Source: Agromyces allii | GTDB taxonomy: Bacteria > Actinomycetota > Actinomycetes > Actinomycetales > Microbacteriaceae | NCBI RefSeq assembly: GCF_009749385.1 | Contig: NZ_WBIN01000001.1 | Coordinates: 62,001-126,000 of the forward strand | Length of the DNA stretch: 64,000 bases | Direction: 5' to 3' | In this document: positions 48,479 to 57,177 of the stretch, piece after piece | Layout of the letters: each line of letters begins with the position of its first letter | How positions within the stretch are numbered: position 1 is the first letter of the stretch | The notes under the pieces: generated by a model | Told to the model about the DNA's origin: nothing | Seen by the model: only the letters and a program-made list of their open reading frames with translations | Databases searched by the model: none | Position numbers and translations under genes: made by a program

Positions 48479-49264
48479 ATGATGGGCATCACGCACGCCA
48501 CGAGCGGAGCCGCGGCGTGGATCGCCGTGACCAGCACGATGCCCGTGCTCGGGCTCGGCGCCTACCCGCTCGACCCGGTCGGCGTGCTCGCCGGCACGGC
48601 CGTCGCCGCGGGCGCCGCGCTCCTGCCCGACGCCGACCACCACAGCGCCACGATCGCCCATTCGGTGCCCGTGCTCGGCCGGCTCGCGGCGCGCACGGTC
48701 GGCACGCTCTCGGGCGGCCACCGGCAGGGCGCCCACTCGGCGATCGCGGTGGTCGTGATGATGGTCCTCGCGTGGGCGCTCACGCTCATCACGGTTCCCG
48801 TCGACGGGCACGGCACCGTCGCGATCGGCGCGGGCGTCGGCACGGCCGTGCTGACGTGCTTCGGACTCAAGGCCCGCGGCTTCGTGCGCACGTGGGCCGT
48901 CGCGTGGGTCGCGGGCGCAGCGGTCGGGGCCGCGATCGTCGTCTTCGCACCCGAGCAGGTCGCATGGTTCCCGCTCGCCGTCACGCTCGGCTTCGTCGTG
49001 CACCTCCTCGGCGACTTCCTCACCACCGGCGGCGTTCCCGGCGTGCTCTGGCCGCAGGTGTTCCGGCCGCCCGAGCGGTTCCGCGAGACGCCCGTCGTCA
49101 ACCGTCTCTGGCTCCCGAGCGGGCACGTCTCGCTGCCGCTGCTCGGCGACACCGGCTCCTTCCGCGAGACCATGCTCGGCGCGGCCCTCGGCCTCTACTG
49201 CTTCGCGAACTTCGGCTACGAGTGCCTGCGCATGATGGGCGTCGAGCTGCTCGCCGGCGGCTGA
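48479..49264 (+). CDS. YdjM-like metal-dependent hydrolase, membrane protein
   Basis: The 261-residue protein begins MMGITHATSGAAAWIA and has HxxxG, PDADHHSATIAHS and HRQGAHS segments, with several transmembrane helices between. This is the pattern of the YdjM/DUF457 family, annotated as LexA-binding, inner-membrane-associated putative hydrolases. Later histidines in VVHLLGDFLTTGG are also conserved in the family. Substrate and function are unknown. Either of the two first ATG codons could be the start. Confidence 0.82.
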   Translation: MMGITHATSGAAAWIAVTSTMPVLGLGAYPLDPVGVLAGTAVAAGAALLPDADHHSATIAHSVPVLGRLAARTVGTLSGGHRQGAHSAIAVVVMMVLAWALTLITVPVDGHGTVAIGAGVGTAVLTCFGLKARGFVRTWAVAWVAGAAVGAAIVVFAPEQVAWFPLAVTLGFVVHLLGDFLTTGGVPGVLWPQVFRPPERFRETPVVNRLWLPSGHVSLPLLGDTGSFRETMLGAALGLYCFANFGYECLRMMGVELLAGG

Positions 49265-49301
49265 ACCCGCGGCCGACGGAGGGTCGTGGCAGGATCGCCC
49301 T

Positions 49302-50228
49302 GTGACCGAACGCCTGATGCTCCTCGACACCGCCTCGCTCTACTTCCGCGCGTTCTACGGCGTGCCCGACTCGTTGAAGGCCGCCGACGGCACGCCGGTG
49401 AACGCCGTGCGCGGCCTCCTCGACATCATCTCGAGGCTCGTCACCGACTACGAGCCCACCCAGCTCGTCGCCTGCTGGGACGACGACTGGCGGCCCGCGT
49501 GGCGCGTCGCGCTCATCCCGAGCTACAAGGCGCACCGCGTCGTCGAAGAGGTCGAGGCGGCCGCCGACGTCGAAGAGACGCCCGACCCGCTCGTCGTGCA
49601 GATCCCGCTCATCCGCGAGGTGCTCGACCTCCTCGGCATCCCGATCGTCGGCGCCGCCGAGCACGAGGCCGACGACGTCATCGGCAGCCTCGCCACTCAG
49701 GCGACCGTGCCGGTCGACGTCGTCACGGGCGACCGCGACCTGTTCCAGCTCGTCGACGACGCCCGCGACGTGCGCGTGATCTACACCGCACGCGGCATGA
49801 GCAAGCTCGAGGTGCTGACCGATGCCTCCGTCGTCGCGAAGTACTCGGTGCTCCCCCAGCAGTACGCCGACTTCGCGGCGCTCCGCGGCGATGCGTCCGA
49901 CGGACTGCCCGGGGTCAAGGGCATCGGAGAGAAGACCGCCGCGAGCCTGCTCCGCGACTTCGTCGACCTCGACGGCATCCGCGCGGCCGCAGCCGACCCC
50001 TCCGTGCCGCTCTCGGCCACGATGCGCTCCAGGATCACGGATGCCGCGGCCTACCTCGATGTCGCCCCCACGGTCGTCGAGGTCGTGCGCGACCTGCAGC
50101 TCGGCGAGTTCGACGCGACGATCCGCCCGCTCGACGAAGCGCGCCGCAGCGACTTCGACCGCTTCGCCGAGCAATGGAACCTGGGCGGAGCGGCACCGCG
50201 TGTGCTCGCCGCGCTCGGCACGGCCTGA
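49302..50228 (+). CDS. Stand-alone 5'-3' exonuclease (flap nuclease family)
   Basis: The 308-residue protein matches the N-terminal nuclease domain of DNA polymerase I without the polymerase. Acidic metal-binding residues appear in LMLLDTASLYFRAFYG, EHEADDVIGSLA and VTGDRDLFQLVDD, and the helix-hairpin-helix is GLPGVKGIGEKTAASLL. It probably removes RNA primers or flaps alongside the full PolA encoded elsewhere. It begins at GTG; CAGGAT ends six bases upstream, so the mRNA may be leaderless. Confidence 0.9.
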   Translation: MTERLMLLDTASLYFRAFYGVPDSLKAADGTPVNAVRGLLDIISRLVTDYEPTQLVACWDDDWRPAWRVALIPSYKAHRVVEEVEAAADVEETPDPLVVQIPLIREVLDLLGIPIVGAAEHEADDVIGSLATQATVPVDVVTGDRDLFQLVDDARDVRVIYTARGMSKLEVLTDASVVAKYSVLPQQYADFAALRGDASDGLPGVKGIGEKTAASLLRDFVDLDGIRAAAADPSVPLSATMRSRITDAAAYLDVAPTVVEVVRDLQLGEFDATIRPLDEARRSDFDRFAEQWNLGGAAPRVLAALGTA

Positions 50229-50415
50229 GCGCCTGACCCGAGGCCCTCGGTGTTCCGCCGACCTTCGCCTCGCGTGGCTCTGTGCACCGGACCATGGATG
50301 TGCTTTCATGACCTGAGACGCACCGAACCCGAAGTCGAACCCGGCGTCGCGGGCGGCGCGCGCGTCGACACGCACGCCTCGTGGCGTCGCGCTGACTTCG
50401 GGGGAAGGGGTCCGC

Positions 50416-53136
50416 ATGGGCCGTCGTCGGTGGTTCTCGGTCGTCGCTGCGATCGGAGCGGCACTGCTCGCCGGCGGCGTCGCCATCACGGCGATCCCCG
50501 GTTCGGCTTCCGCCGCCGGCCCGACGACACGCGCCGCATCGGCTGCACTGCCGGCCGGAGTCGCCCCCGTCCTCTCCTCCGGTGTCTCGGCCGTGAACCC
50601 GTTCACCCTCGCGGGCGGGTTCACCGTCTACGCCAAGCGCAACGCGGTGCTCGGCAACTCCGAGTTCGAGGGCAGCATCGCCGTGGGCGATCGCTTGCGG
50701 CTCACCCAGGCCGCGACGTACCAGTTCGCCCACGTGGTCGCCGGCACCGGCTCGTACACGCTGCCGACGGTCGACGGCGATCCGACCCGCGTGCTCATCG
50801 GCGACTACGCATCCGACCCCGCCAACAATCCGGGCCGGGTGCAGATCACCAGCTTGGGCGCGACGCAGCCGTCGCAGATCGGCGACCTCAAGATCGTCGA
50901 CCGTACCGCGCCGTTCGTCTCGTTCACGCGTGGGGACTGGCTGCGGTACGCACGCACGGCCGGCACCGACGACCCGCCCCTCATCGACGCCCAGAACCAG
51001 GACTATCCCGCCGACTCGACCCCGCCGGCGACCTCGGCGGGCGACGGAAGCATCTTCACCTACACGACCGGCGCCGACCGCCAGGCCGTGGTCGCCGCGT
51101 ACGTCCAGGCCAACGCCAACGCCGACGAGGACGAGATCGCGCAGTGCCTCGCCGATGTCGTCGACCCCACGCAGCTCGTCGGCCACCCCGTCGAGATCCT
51201 CGAGGACACCGGCGATCGGATCGTGCTCGGCCCGCTGTCGCCCGATCAGCCGAACGTGCTCGAGTACGCCGACATCGCGGGTGCGTCGCTGCTGCAGTTC
51301 TCCGACGGCGTGCCCGGCCCGCTGAATCCACTCGTGATCCACGTCGAACCAGGGACGACCTCGATCCTGCCGCCGGCGATCGACCCGGAGGGCACCTACT
51401 CGCCGTACACGATCTGGGACCTCTCCGAGGTGACGGGCGCGGTCACGATCAGCACGGGCGGCCGCGGCGACGGCTCGATCTACGCGCCCGACGCGAACCT
51501 CACGATCACGGCCCAGCCGTGGGACGGCCAGATCATCGCGAACGACGTGACGATCCTCGGCGGAGAGGTGCACTCCTACCTGTTCGCCGGGGCGCTCCCC
51601 TGCGACACGCCGTCCGAGGAGGGGTCGTTCTCGGTCGCGAAGGAGCTCTCCGGCGTCGCGCCCGGCGATCTCGCGCCCGGTACGACCTTCAGCGTGCGCT
51701 ACATCGCGCTCGAGCCCGACGGCACGCGCACGGCGGGTGTCCTCGAGCTGAACGCCGACGGCACGCCGGTCTCGCCCGCGACGACGTTCCCGTACGGCAC
51801 CAGGATCGCGCTCTTCGAGGTTCGGCCCGGCGACGACGCCCTTCCGCCCGAACTGGCGTGGACCGATGTCTCGTGGAACGGCGACACGACGTTCGTCATC
51901 GACGCCACGCATCCGACGGTCGGCCTCGTCGTCACGAACACCGCCGCGCCGATCCCGGCGGGCTTCAGCGTCTCGAAGGCCCTCAGCGGCTCGGGCGAGA
52001 CCACCGTGCCTTCGGGGGCGGAGTTCACGCTCACCTACCGCGTGAACGGCGGCGACCCGATCGAGCTGACCGTCTCGCCCGACGACCCCGCCGCGGTCGT
52101 CGACGGCCTGGAGGCCGGGGATGTCGTGACGATCGGCGAGATCGGGTTCCCCGAGGTGGCCGGCATCACGTGGGGCACCCCGGTGTGGACGATCGACGAC
52201 GAGCCGATCGAACCCGACGAGAACGGGGAGATCGAGTTCACGCTGGTCGGCGACGAGACGATCGCGGTCGAGCTGACGAACGAGGCTGATGCCGTCGGCT
52301 GGATCGCCGCCTCGAAGACCGTGATCGGCGACGGCAGCGGCGCCCTGCCCGACGGCACCACGTTCCCGCTGATCTACACGCTCGACGGCGGCCCCGAGGC
52401 GACGGTCGAGATCCCGGCGTCCGAGGTCATCACGTTCCCCTCGCTCCCGGCGGGCACGGCGGTCACCGTGCGCGAGGGCGACCTGCCCGTGATCCCGGGC
52501 GTCGAATGGGGTACGCCCGGATGGACGGTCGACGGAACACTGCAGATCCCCGACGCCGACGGCAACGTCAGCTTCGTGGTCATGCCGGGCACCACCGTCT
52601 CGCTCGCGCTCACGAACACCATGAACGGCTTCGGATCCTTCTCCCTGGTGAAGACCGTCACGGGAACGGGATCGGCGCTCGTGCCCGACGACACGGCCTT
52701 CCCGTTCGAGTACCGCGTCTCGACCGGTCCGGTGACCTCGGCCGAGCTCACCGCGGGTGTGCCCATCACCGGCGACGACCTGCCCACCGGCGTTCCGGTG
52801 TCGGTGCGCGAACAGTCGCCGCCGGCGGTCCCGGGCGTGATCTGGGGCAGCCCGACGTGGATCGTCGACGGAACCGCGGTCGCGCCCGACGCGGACGGGT
52901 GGGTGACATTCGTCCCGGCGACCGGCACGACCGTGGCCCTCCAGCTCGAGAACCCGGCGACGCAGACGCCGACTCCGACGCCGACTCCGACTCCCGGCCC
53001 CAGCGGCGGACTGGCCGAGAGCGGGTTCGCCGGGGCGCCGGCATCGAGCTTGGCGCTGATCGCGATGCTCGGCGGCGCGGTCGCCCTGTTGGTCCGCGGA
53101 GCCGCTCGCCGGACACGGTCGGGCTCGGGTCGGTAG
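50416..53136 (+). CDS. Cell-surface protein: choice-of-anchor A domain, four DUF5979-like repeats, sortase-type tail
   Basis: The 906-residue protein has a Sec signal peptide (about 1-34), a choice-of-anchor A type domain (about 50-395, starting VNPFTLAGGFTVYAKRNAVLG), and four related domains of about 112 residues that begin near 403, 515, 627 and 739 with FSVAKELSG-like sequences; these resemble DUF5979. A Thr-Pro linker (851) leads to LAESG at 865, a hydrophobic helix and RRTRSGSGR. LAESG differs from the LAxTG class E sortase signal by Ser for Thr. It is probably anchored to the wall as a stalk or adhesin. Confidence 0.82.
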   Translation: MGRRRWFSVVAAIGAALLAGGVAITAIPGSASAAGPTTRAASAALPAGVAPVLSSGVSAVNPFTLAGGFTVYAKRNAVLGNSEFEGSIAVGDRLRLTQAATYQFAHVVAGTGSYTLPTVDGDPTRVLIGDYASDPANNPGRVQITSLGATQPSQIGDLKIVDRTAPFVSFTRGDWLRYARTAGTDDPPLIDAQNQDYPADSTPPATSAGDGSIFTYTTGADRQAVVAAYVQANANADEDEIAQCLADVVDPTQLVGHPVEILEDTGDRIVLGPLSPDQPNVLEYADIAGASLLQFSDGVPGPLNPLVIHVEPGTTSILPPAIDPEGTYSPYTIWDLSEVTGAVTISTGGRGDGSIYAPDANLTITAQPWDGQIIANDVTILGGEVHSYLFAGALPCDTPSEEGSFSVAKELSGVAPGDLAPGTTFSVRYIALEPDGTRTAGVLELNADGTPVSPATTFPYGTRIALFEVRPGDDALPPELAWTDVSWNGDTTFVIDATHPTVGLVVTNTAAPIPAGFSVSKALSGSGETTVPSGAEFTLTYRVNGGDPIELTVSPDDPAAVVDGLEAGDVVTIGEIGFPEVAGITWGTPVWTIDDEPIEPDENGEIEFTLVGDETIAVELTNEADAVGWIAASKTVIGDGSGALPDGTTFPLIYTLDGGPEATVEIPASEVITFPSLPAGTAVTVREGDLPVIPGVEWGTPGWTVDGTLQIPDADGNVSFVVMPGTTVSLALTNTMNGFGSFSLVKTVTGTGSALVPDDTAFPFEYRVSTGPVTSAELTAGVPITGDDLPTGVPVSVREQSPPAVPGVIWGSPTWIVDGTAVAPDADGWVTFVPATGTTVALQLENPATQTPTPTPTPTPGPSGGLAESGFAGAPASSLALIAMLGGAVALLVRGAARRTRSGSGR

Positions 53137-53308
53137 CACGAGGCCCACGTCCTCATCGGACGAGGACCGCATTCCATCCCGAACTGGGCGCGTTTCGCTC
53201 CGCTTCTCCGGCCTCGTTCGGCGATATGGTGTGGCCGTCTCCGATCTGGTCGCAGTTCGAGCGATCCTCACCGATGCGGAGGTCGAATGCACCAGGAATG
53301 GAGATGCC

Positions 53309-53713
53309 ATGAGTGACACCGAAACCAAGGGCATGTCGGGCTGGGTCGGATGGGTCGGCTTCGCAGCCGTCGTCATCCTCCTGAACGGCCTGTTCAGCAT
53401 CATCCAAGGATCCGTCGCCGTGATCGGATCGAACTACTACTACGTCGTCGGCGAAGACGGCCTCGTGGTGTTCGACCTCACCGGGTGGGGATGGTGGAAC
53501 ATCATCATCGGCGTGGTCCTGGCGCTCACCGGATTCGCGCTGTTCAGCGGTGCGACCTGGGCTCGCGTCCTGGCGGTGATCATCGCCGGCCTCAGCGCCC
53601 TCGGGCAGCTCTTCCTGATCCCCGCCCAGCCGTGGTGGTCGCTCATCGTCATCGCGATCGACGTGCTGGTCATCTACGCGATCACCGTGCACGGCCGCGA
53701 CCTGAAGCACTGA
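53309..53713 (+). CDS. Small membrane protein, DUF7144-like
   Basis: The 134-residue protein has four transmembrane segments and the opening GMSGWVGWVGFAAVVILLNG, with NYYYV and GWGWWNIIIGVVLALTGFALFSGATWARVLAV. This matches the DUF7144 group of small actinobacterial membrane proteins of unknown function. The ATG at 53309 is chosen because GGAG lies just upstream; an in-frame ATG at 53231 is less likely. A TATGGT box at 53224-53229 could be its -10. Confidence 0.8.
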   Translation: MSDTETKGMSGWVGWVGFAAVVILLNGLFSIIQGSVAVIGSNYYYVVGEDGLVVFDLTGWGWWNIIIGVVLALTGFALFSGATWARVLAVIIAGLSALGQLFLIPAQPWWSLIVIAIDVLVIYAITVHGRDLKH

Positions 53714-53753
53714 CCTCGGCCGCCGCCGACCGGGTCGGCACGCACTGACCCAC

Positions 53754-53787
53754 CGCCGCCGTCCCCTCCTCGGAGGGGACGGCGGCG
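53754..53787. terminator. Bidirectional terminator, 16-bp perfect stem
   Basis: CGCCGCCGTCCCCTCC (53754-53769) pairs with 53772-53787. It lies between the converging DUF7144-like and sugar dehydrogenase genes. Confidence 0.85.
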
Positions 53788-53798
53788 TCGTCATGGGG

Positions 53799-55871
53799 CT
53801 ATCCGCCGAGCGACACCTCGAGGATCTTCTCGTCGCTGTTGTCGGGGATGCTGTCCTTGTCGCCCTGGTTCGTCGTGGTGAGCCAGAGCCCGCCGTCGGG
53901 TGTCGGTTCGACGGTGCGCAGCCGCCCGTAGGTGCCGACGAAGAACTGCTGCACGTCGGTGAGCGCGTCGCCGCTGATGACCTCCCGGTACAGCCGCGAC
54001 CCGCGCCCGCAGGCGATGTAGACGACGTCGCGCACGATCGTCAGCCCGCTGCACGAGCCGTCGGCCGTCGGATACGTGCGCTTGGGCGCGATCAGGCCCG
54101 CCGCGCCGCATCCGCTCCCCGATGTGCCCTCGCACTGGGGCCAGCCGTAGTTGCCGCCCTTCACCACGAGGTTCGTCTCGTCCATGACGCTGTTGCCGAA
54201 CTCCTGCTGCCAGAGCCGCCCGCGGCTGTCGAACGCGAGCCCCTGCGGATTGCGATGACCGTAGCTCCAGATGTAGCTGCCGAACGGGTTGTCGCTCGGA
54301 ATGCCGCCGGTGCGCGTCATCCGCAGGATCTTTCCGTTGAGCGCTCCGGTGCCGGTGAGACGCTGCGCATAGGCGCCGTTCTGCGCGTCGCCCGTCGATG
54401 CGTAGAGCATGCCGTCCGGCCCGAAGCGCAGGCGACCGCCGTTGTGGTACTTGTTGCGGAGGATGCCGCTGACGAGCACCTGGACCGAGGCCGCGTCGAT
54501 CGTGCCGGAGACGTAGCGCATGCGCACGACGCGGTTGTCGGTCGCCGTGCTGTGCATGATGTAGAGCCACGGATCGGCGGCGAAGTCCGAGGCGATCGCG
54601 AGCCCCATCACGCCGCCCTCGCCCTCGGTGCTCTGGGCGCCGGGGATCGAGCCGACGGTCGTCTTGGCGCCCGTCGACGGCACCAGCCGCACGATGTCGT
54701 GCGCGTCTCGCCGTGCATAGAGCACCGAGCCGTCGGGCAGCGTGACGAGACCCCACGGGATGTCGGTGTCGGTCGCGACCTGCGTCACCCCGCAGATCGC
54801 GCTGCCGCACGCCGAGCCCGTCGTGGTCGTCGCGACGGCGCTCGGGGCGGATGCGTTGTCCTGCGCGTCCCGAGCGACGACGGTGTACGAGTACGCGCTG
54901 TTGACGGCCAGCCCGCTGTCGGTGAAGGTCAGGCTGCTGCCCGTGACCGTGCCCACGACGGCCCCGTCGCGCCGCACGTCGTACTTCGTGACGGCGACGT
55001 CATCAGTCGAGGCGGCCCAGGTCACCTTGACGCTGGTTCCGGATGCCACGGCCGCCACGGACTTCGGCACCGACGGCGCGACGGTGTCGGGCGCGCACTG
55101 CGGCGGCGAGACGGTCAGGGTCGCGCTGGCCTGGGAGACGTTGCCCGCGGCATCCCTCGCATTCACGTACCACCCCCACGGCACGCCGGCCACCACCGCC
55201 ACCGACGTGGAGCGCGTGGAGCCCGAGACGCTCTTCACGAGTTGGCCGTCGTGGAAGAGGTCGTAGGCGGTGACGCCGACGGCGTCGGTCGACGCGGTCC
55301 AGCTCAGGGTGACGCTCGAGCAGGTGAGCGCCGACCGCGCGAGCCCCGAGGGCGGCGTCGGCGGGGTGACGTCGGCGAGCTTCGCCGGCACGGTCCACTT
55401 CTGGTTGGTGCCGGTGGTGCAGGCGTGGAGGTAGACCTCGGAGCCAGCGGCCGTCTTCGCTCCGCGAACGTCGAGGCACCAGCCGGTGCTCGTGTGCTTG
55501 AGGGTCTTCGCCGACGTGTAGGTCCACTTCTGGGCGGCGCCGCCGTTGCAGATGGCGATGACGGCCCTCCGACCCGCGCTGCTCACCGATGCGCCCGCCT
55601 GCAGGCAGCGGCTGCCGTCGAACACCTGCAGCTCACCCGCGGCCGAGCGCGTCCACCGCTGATCGGCCTTGCCGTCGCACACGCCGAGCGCGGTCCACGC
55701 ACCGACGGTCGGCATGGCGCCGCGGACATCGAGGCACTGCTTCGATGCGACGCCCACGATCGGCTTGCCGGCCGCGGCGTACGACGCGTCGGCCGGAAGC
55801 ACCAGCATCGCCGCAACGCACACGACGGACAGGATGCCGCCGAGCAGCGCCCGCACTGAGGCACTCATCAT
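53799..55871 (-). CDS. Secreted PQQ-type sugar dehydrogenase with ricin-type lectin and FN3 domains
   Basis: The 690-residue precursor has a signal peptide (1-34), a ricin B-like trefoil (about 36-155, with repeated CLDVRGA and QxW: DQRW, AQKW, NQKW), two fibronectin type III domains (about 170-262 and 268-355) and a glucose/sorbosone dehydrogenase beta propeller (about 365-690). The propeller has DIPWGLVTLPDGS, NGGRLRFGPDGMLYASTGD, GHRNPQGLAFD and GGNYGWPQCEG. The lectin should hold it on polysaccharide while it oxidises a sugar; the acceptor is unknown. GGGGGA precedes paired ATGs, and I use the first. Confidence 0.88.
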   Translation of the reverse strand: MMSASVRALLGGILSVVCVAAMLVLPADASYAAAGKPIVGVASKQCLDVRGAMPTVGAWTALGVCDGKADQRWTRSAAGELQVFDGSRCLQAGASVSSAGRRAVIAICNGGAAQKWTYTSAKTLKHTSTGWCLDVRGAKTAAGSEVYLHACTTGTNQKWTVPAKLADVTPPTPPSGLARSALTCSSVTLSWTASTDAVGVTAYDLFHDGQLVKSVSGSTRSTSVAVVAGVPWGWYVNARDAAGNVSQASATLTVSPPQCAPDTVAPSVPKSVAAVASGTSVKVTWAASTDDVAVTKYDVRRDGAVVGTVTGSSLTFTDSGLAVNSAYSYTVVARDAQDNASAPSAVATTTTGSACGSAICGVTQVATDTDIPWGLVTLPDGSVLYARRDAHDIVRLVPSTGAKTTVGSIPGAQSTEGEGGVMGLAIASDFAADPWLYIMHSTATDNRVVRMRYVSGTIDAASVQVLVSGILRNKYHNGGRLRFGPDGMLYASTGDAQNGAYAQRLTGTGALNGKILRMTRTGGIPSDNPFGSYIWSYGHRNPQGLAFDSRGRLWQQEFGNSVMDETNLVVKGGNYGWPQCEGTSGSGCGAAGLIAPKRTYPTADGSCSGLTIVRDVVYIACGRGSRLYREVISGDALTDVQQFFVGTYGRLRTVEPTPDGGLWLTTTNQGDKDSIPDNSDEKILEVSLGG

Positions 55872-56021
55872 CGATCCCCCGGTCAGGCGAGACCGGTCGT
55901 CTCCCGATGAGCCAACGGATGATCGACCGTGACGCGCCGACTTCAGGCTAACGCCGAAGCGCCGGCGCGGACAGCCCGGCCCCGACCCGGCCAGACCCCG
56001 GCCCGGCCCCGGAATGAGAAA

Positions 56022-56051
56022 AGCCCCGAACCTGGCGAGAGGTTCGGGGCT
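56022..56051 (-). terminator. Intrinsic terminator of tRNA-Lys
   Basis: AGCCCCGAACCT (56022-56033) pairs with AGGTTCGGGGCT (56040-56051) and, on the minus strand, is followed by TTTTC. It starts 5 bp after the tRNA. Confidence 0.9.
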
Positions 56052-56056
56052 GATCG

Positions 56057-56129
56057 TGCACCCCCTGGGACTTGAACCCAGAACCCACTGATTAAGAGTC
56101 AGTTGCTCTGCCGATTGAGCTAGAGGTGC
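56057..56129 (-). tRNA. tRNA-Lys (anticodon CTT)
   Basis: The 73-nt cloverleaf has acceptor stem GCACCTC/GGGGTGC, D arm GAGC/GCTC with AATCGGCAGA, anticodon stem-loop CTGACTCTTAATCAG giving CTT for AAG, and T loop GGTTCAAGTCC. CCA is not encoded. Confidence 0.95.
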
Positions 56130-56280
56130 GTGATTCGGGGCGATTTTTCGCTTTCCGAACCGAGAGATGACTCTAGCAGCACTTTGCGGCGCAGCGCGAA
56201 TCGAGGCCGCGACGGGGTTTCCGCCGGGCGTGTCGCGTCGTTTCGCGACCGGATCGCGGCTCCGGGTCGGCTCGGCCGGA

Positions 56281-56286
56281 TAGCCT
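56281..56286 (+). promoter_or_regulatory. -10 box for a leaderless hisN-type mRNA
   Basis: TAGCCT is followed by six bases and the GTG start at 56293, with no ribosome site. It would drive the hisN, LLM and DUF1653 genes. Confidence 0.5.
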
Positions 56287-56292
56287 GTCACG

Positions 56293-57177
56293 GTGAACGG
56301 CGACGCGATTCCATCCCCCAGTTCCGGCCTCCCCCACGATCTCACCGCAGACCTCGAGCTCGCCCTCGAACTGGCCGACCTGGCAGACCGGGTCGCCCTC
56401 GAACGCTTCCGCTCGGCAGACCTCGAGATCGCGACGAAACCCGACCGCACGTTCGTGACCGAGTCCGACCTCGCCGTCGAGCGGGCGATCCGCGACCGGC
56501 TCGCCGAGGCGCGCCCGAACGACGGCATCCTCGGCGAGGAGTTCGGCCGCGACGACCGCGGTGCGCGCCAGTGGATCGTCGACCCGATCGACGGCACCTC
56601 GAACTTCCTCCGGGGCGTCCCGGTGTGGGGCGCGCTCGTCTCGCTCGTGATCGACGGGGTTCCCGTCGTCGGGGTCGCGTCGATGCCGACGTTCGGCCGG
56701 CGCTGGTGGGCGGCCCGCGGTCAGGGCGCCTGGACGAACGAGCCCGACGCGGCAGACGCGCCCGCGCGCCGCATCCGCGTGTCGGGCGTCGCCGACCTCG
56801 CCGACGCCTCGCTGAGCTTCCAGAGCATCGCCCAGTGGCGTGAAGCCGGGCGCCTGCCCGCGCTCCTCTCGCTCGGCGAGGCCGTGTGGCGCGATCGCGC
56901 CTACGGCGACCTCTGGTCGTACATGCTGCTCGCCGAGGGGCTCGTCGACATCGTCGGCGAGTTCGACGTGAAGGAGTACGACCTGGCCGCGCTCGTGCCG
57001 ATCGTGGAGGAGGCCGGCGGCGTCTTCACCTCGGCCGACGGCGCGCCGGGGCACGCGCACGGGTCGTCGCTCGCGACGAACGGCCGCCTGCACGAGCAGG
57101 TGCTCGCGATCATCGCCGAGCCCCCGGCATCCGACGACCCCGCGACATCCGACGACCCCACCGAGAGGACCGCATGA
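56293..57177 (+). CDS. hisN: Inositol-monophosphatase-family phosphatase, probably histidinol-phosphatase
   Basis: The 294-residue Mg-dependent phosphatase shows GILGEEFG, WIVDPIDGTSNFLRG with the metal-binding Asp residues, and KEYDLAALVPIVEEAGG near the C terminus. The closest group I recognise is the actinobacterial HisN histidinol-phosphatase; action on other sugar or inositol phosphates is possible. It begins at GTG and its stop overlaps the next gene by 4 bp. The Pro/Ser/Asp-rich tail is outside the fold. Confidence 0.85.
   Translation: MNGDAIPSPSSGLPHDLTADLELALELADLADRVALERFRSADLEIATKPDRTFVTESDLAVERAIRDRLAEARPNDGILGEEFGRDDRGARQWIVDPIDGTSNFLRGVPVWGALVSLVIDGVPVVGVASMPTFGRRWWAARGQGAWTNEPDAADAPARRIRVSGVADLADASLSFQSIAQWREAGRLPALLSLGEAVWRDRAYGDLWSYMLLAEGLVDIVGEFDVKEYDLAALVPIVEEAGGVFTSADGAPGHAHGSSLATNGRLHEQVLAIIAEPPASDDPATSDDPTERTA

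Noticed and set aside
50229..50415. Additional small gene between exonuclease and surface protein
   Set aside because: Open frames here are antisense or out of frame with no ribosome site or domain.
50035..53403. An open frame of over 1100 codons on the minus strand
   Set aside because: It is antisense to the surface protein and exonuclease, and is rich in Arg/Asp without recognisable structure.
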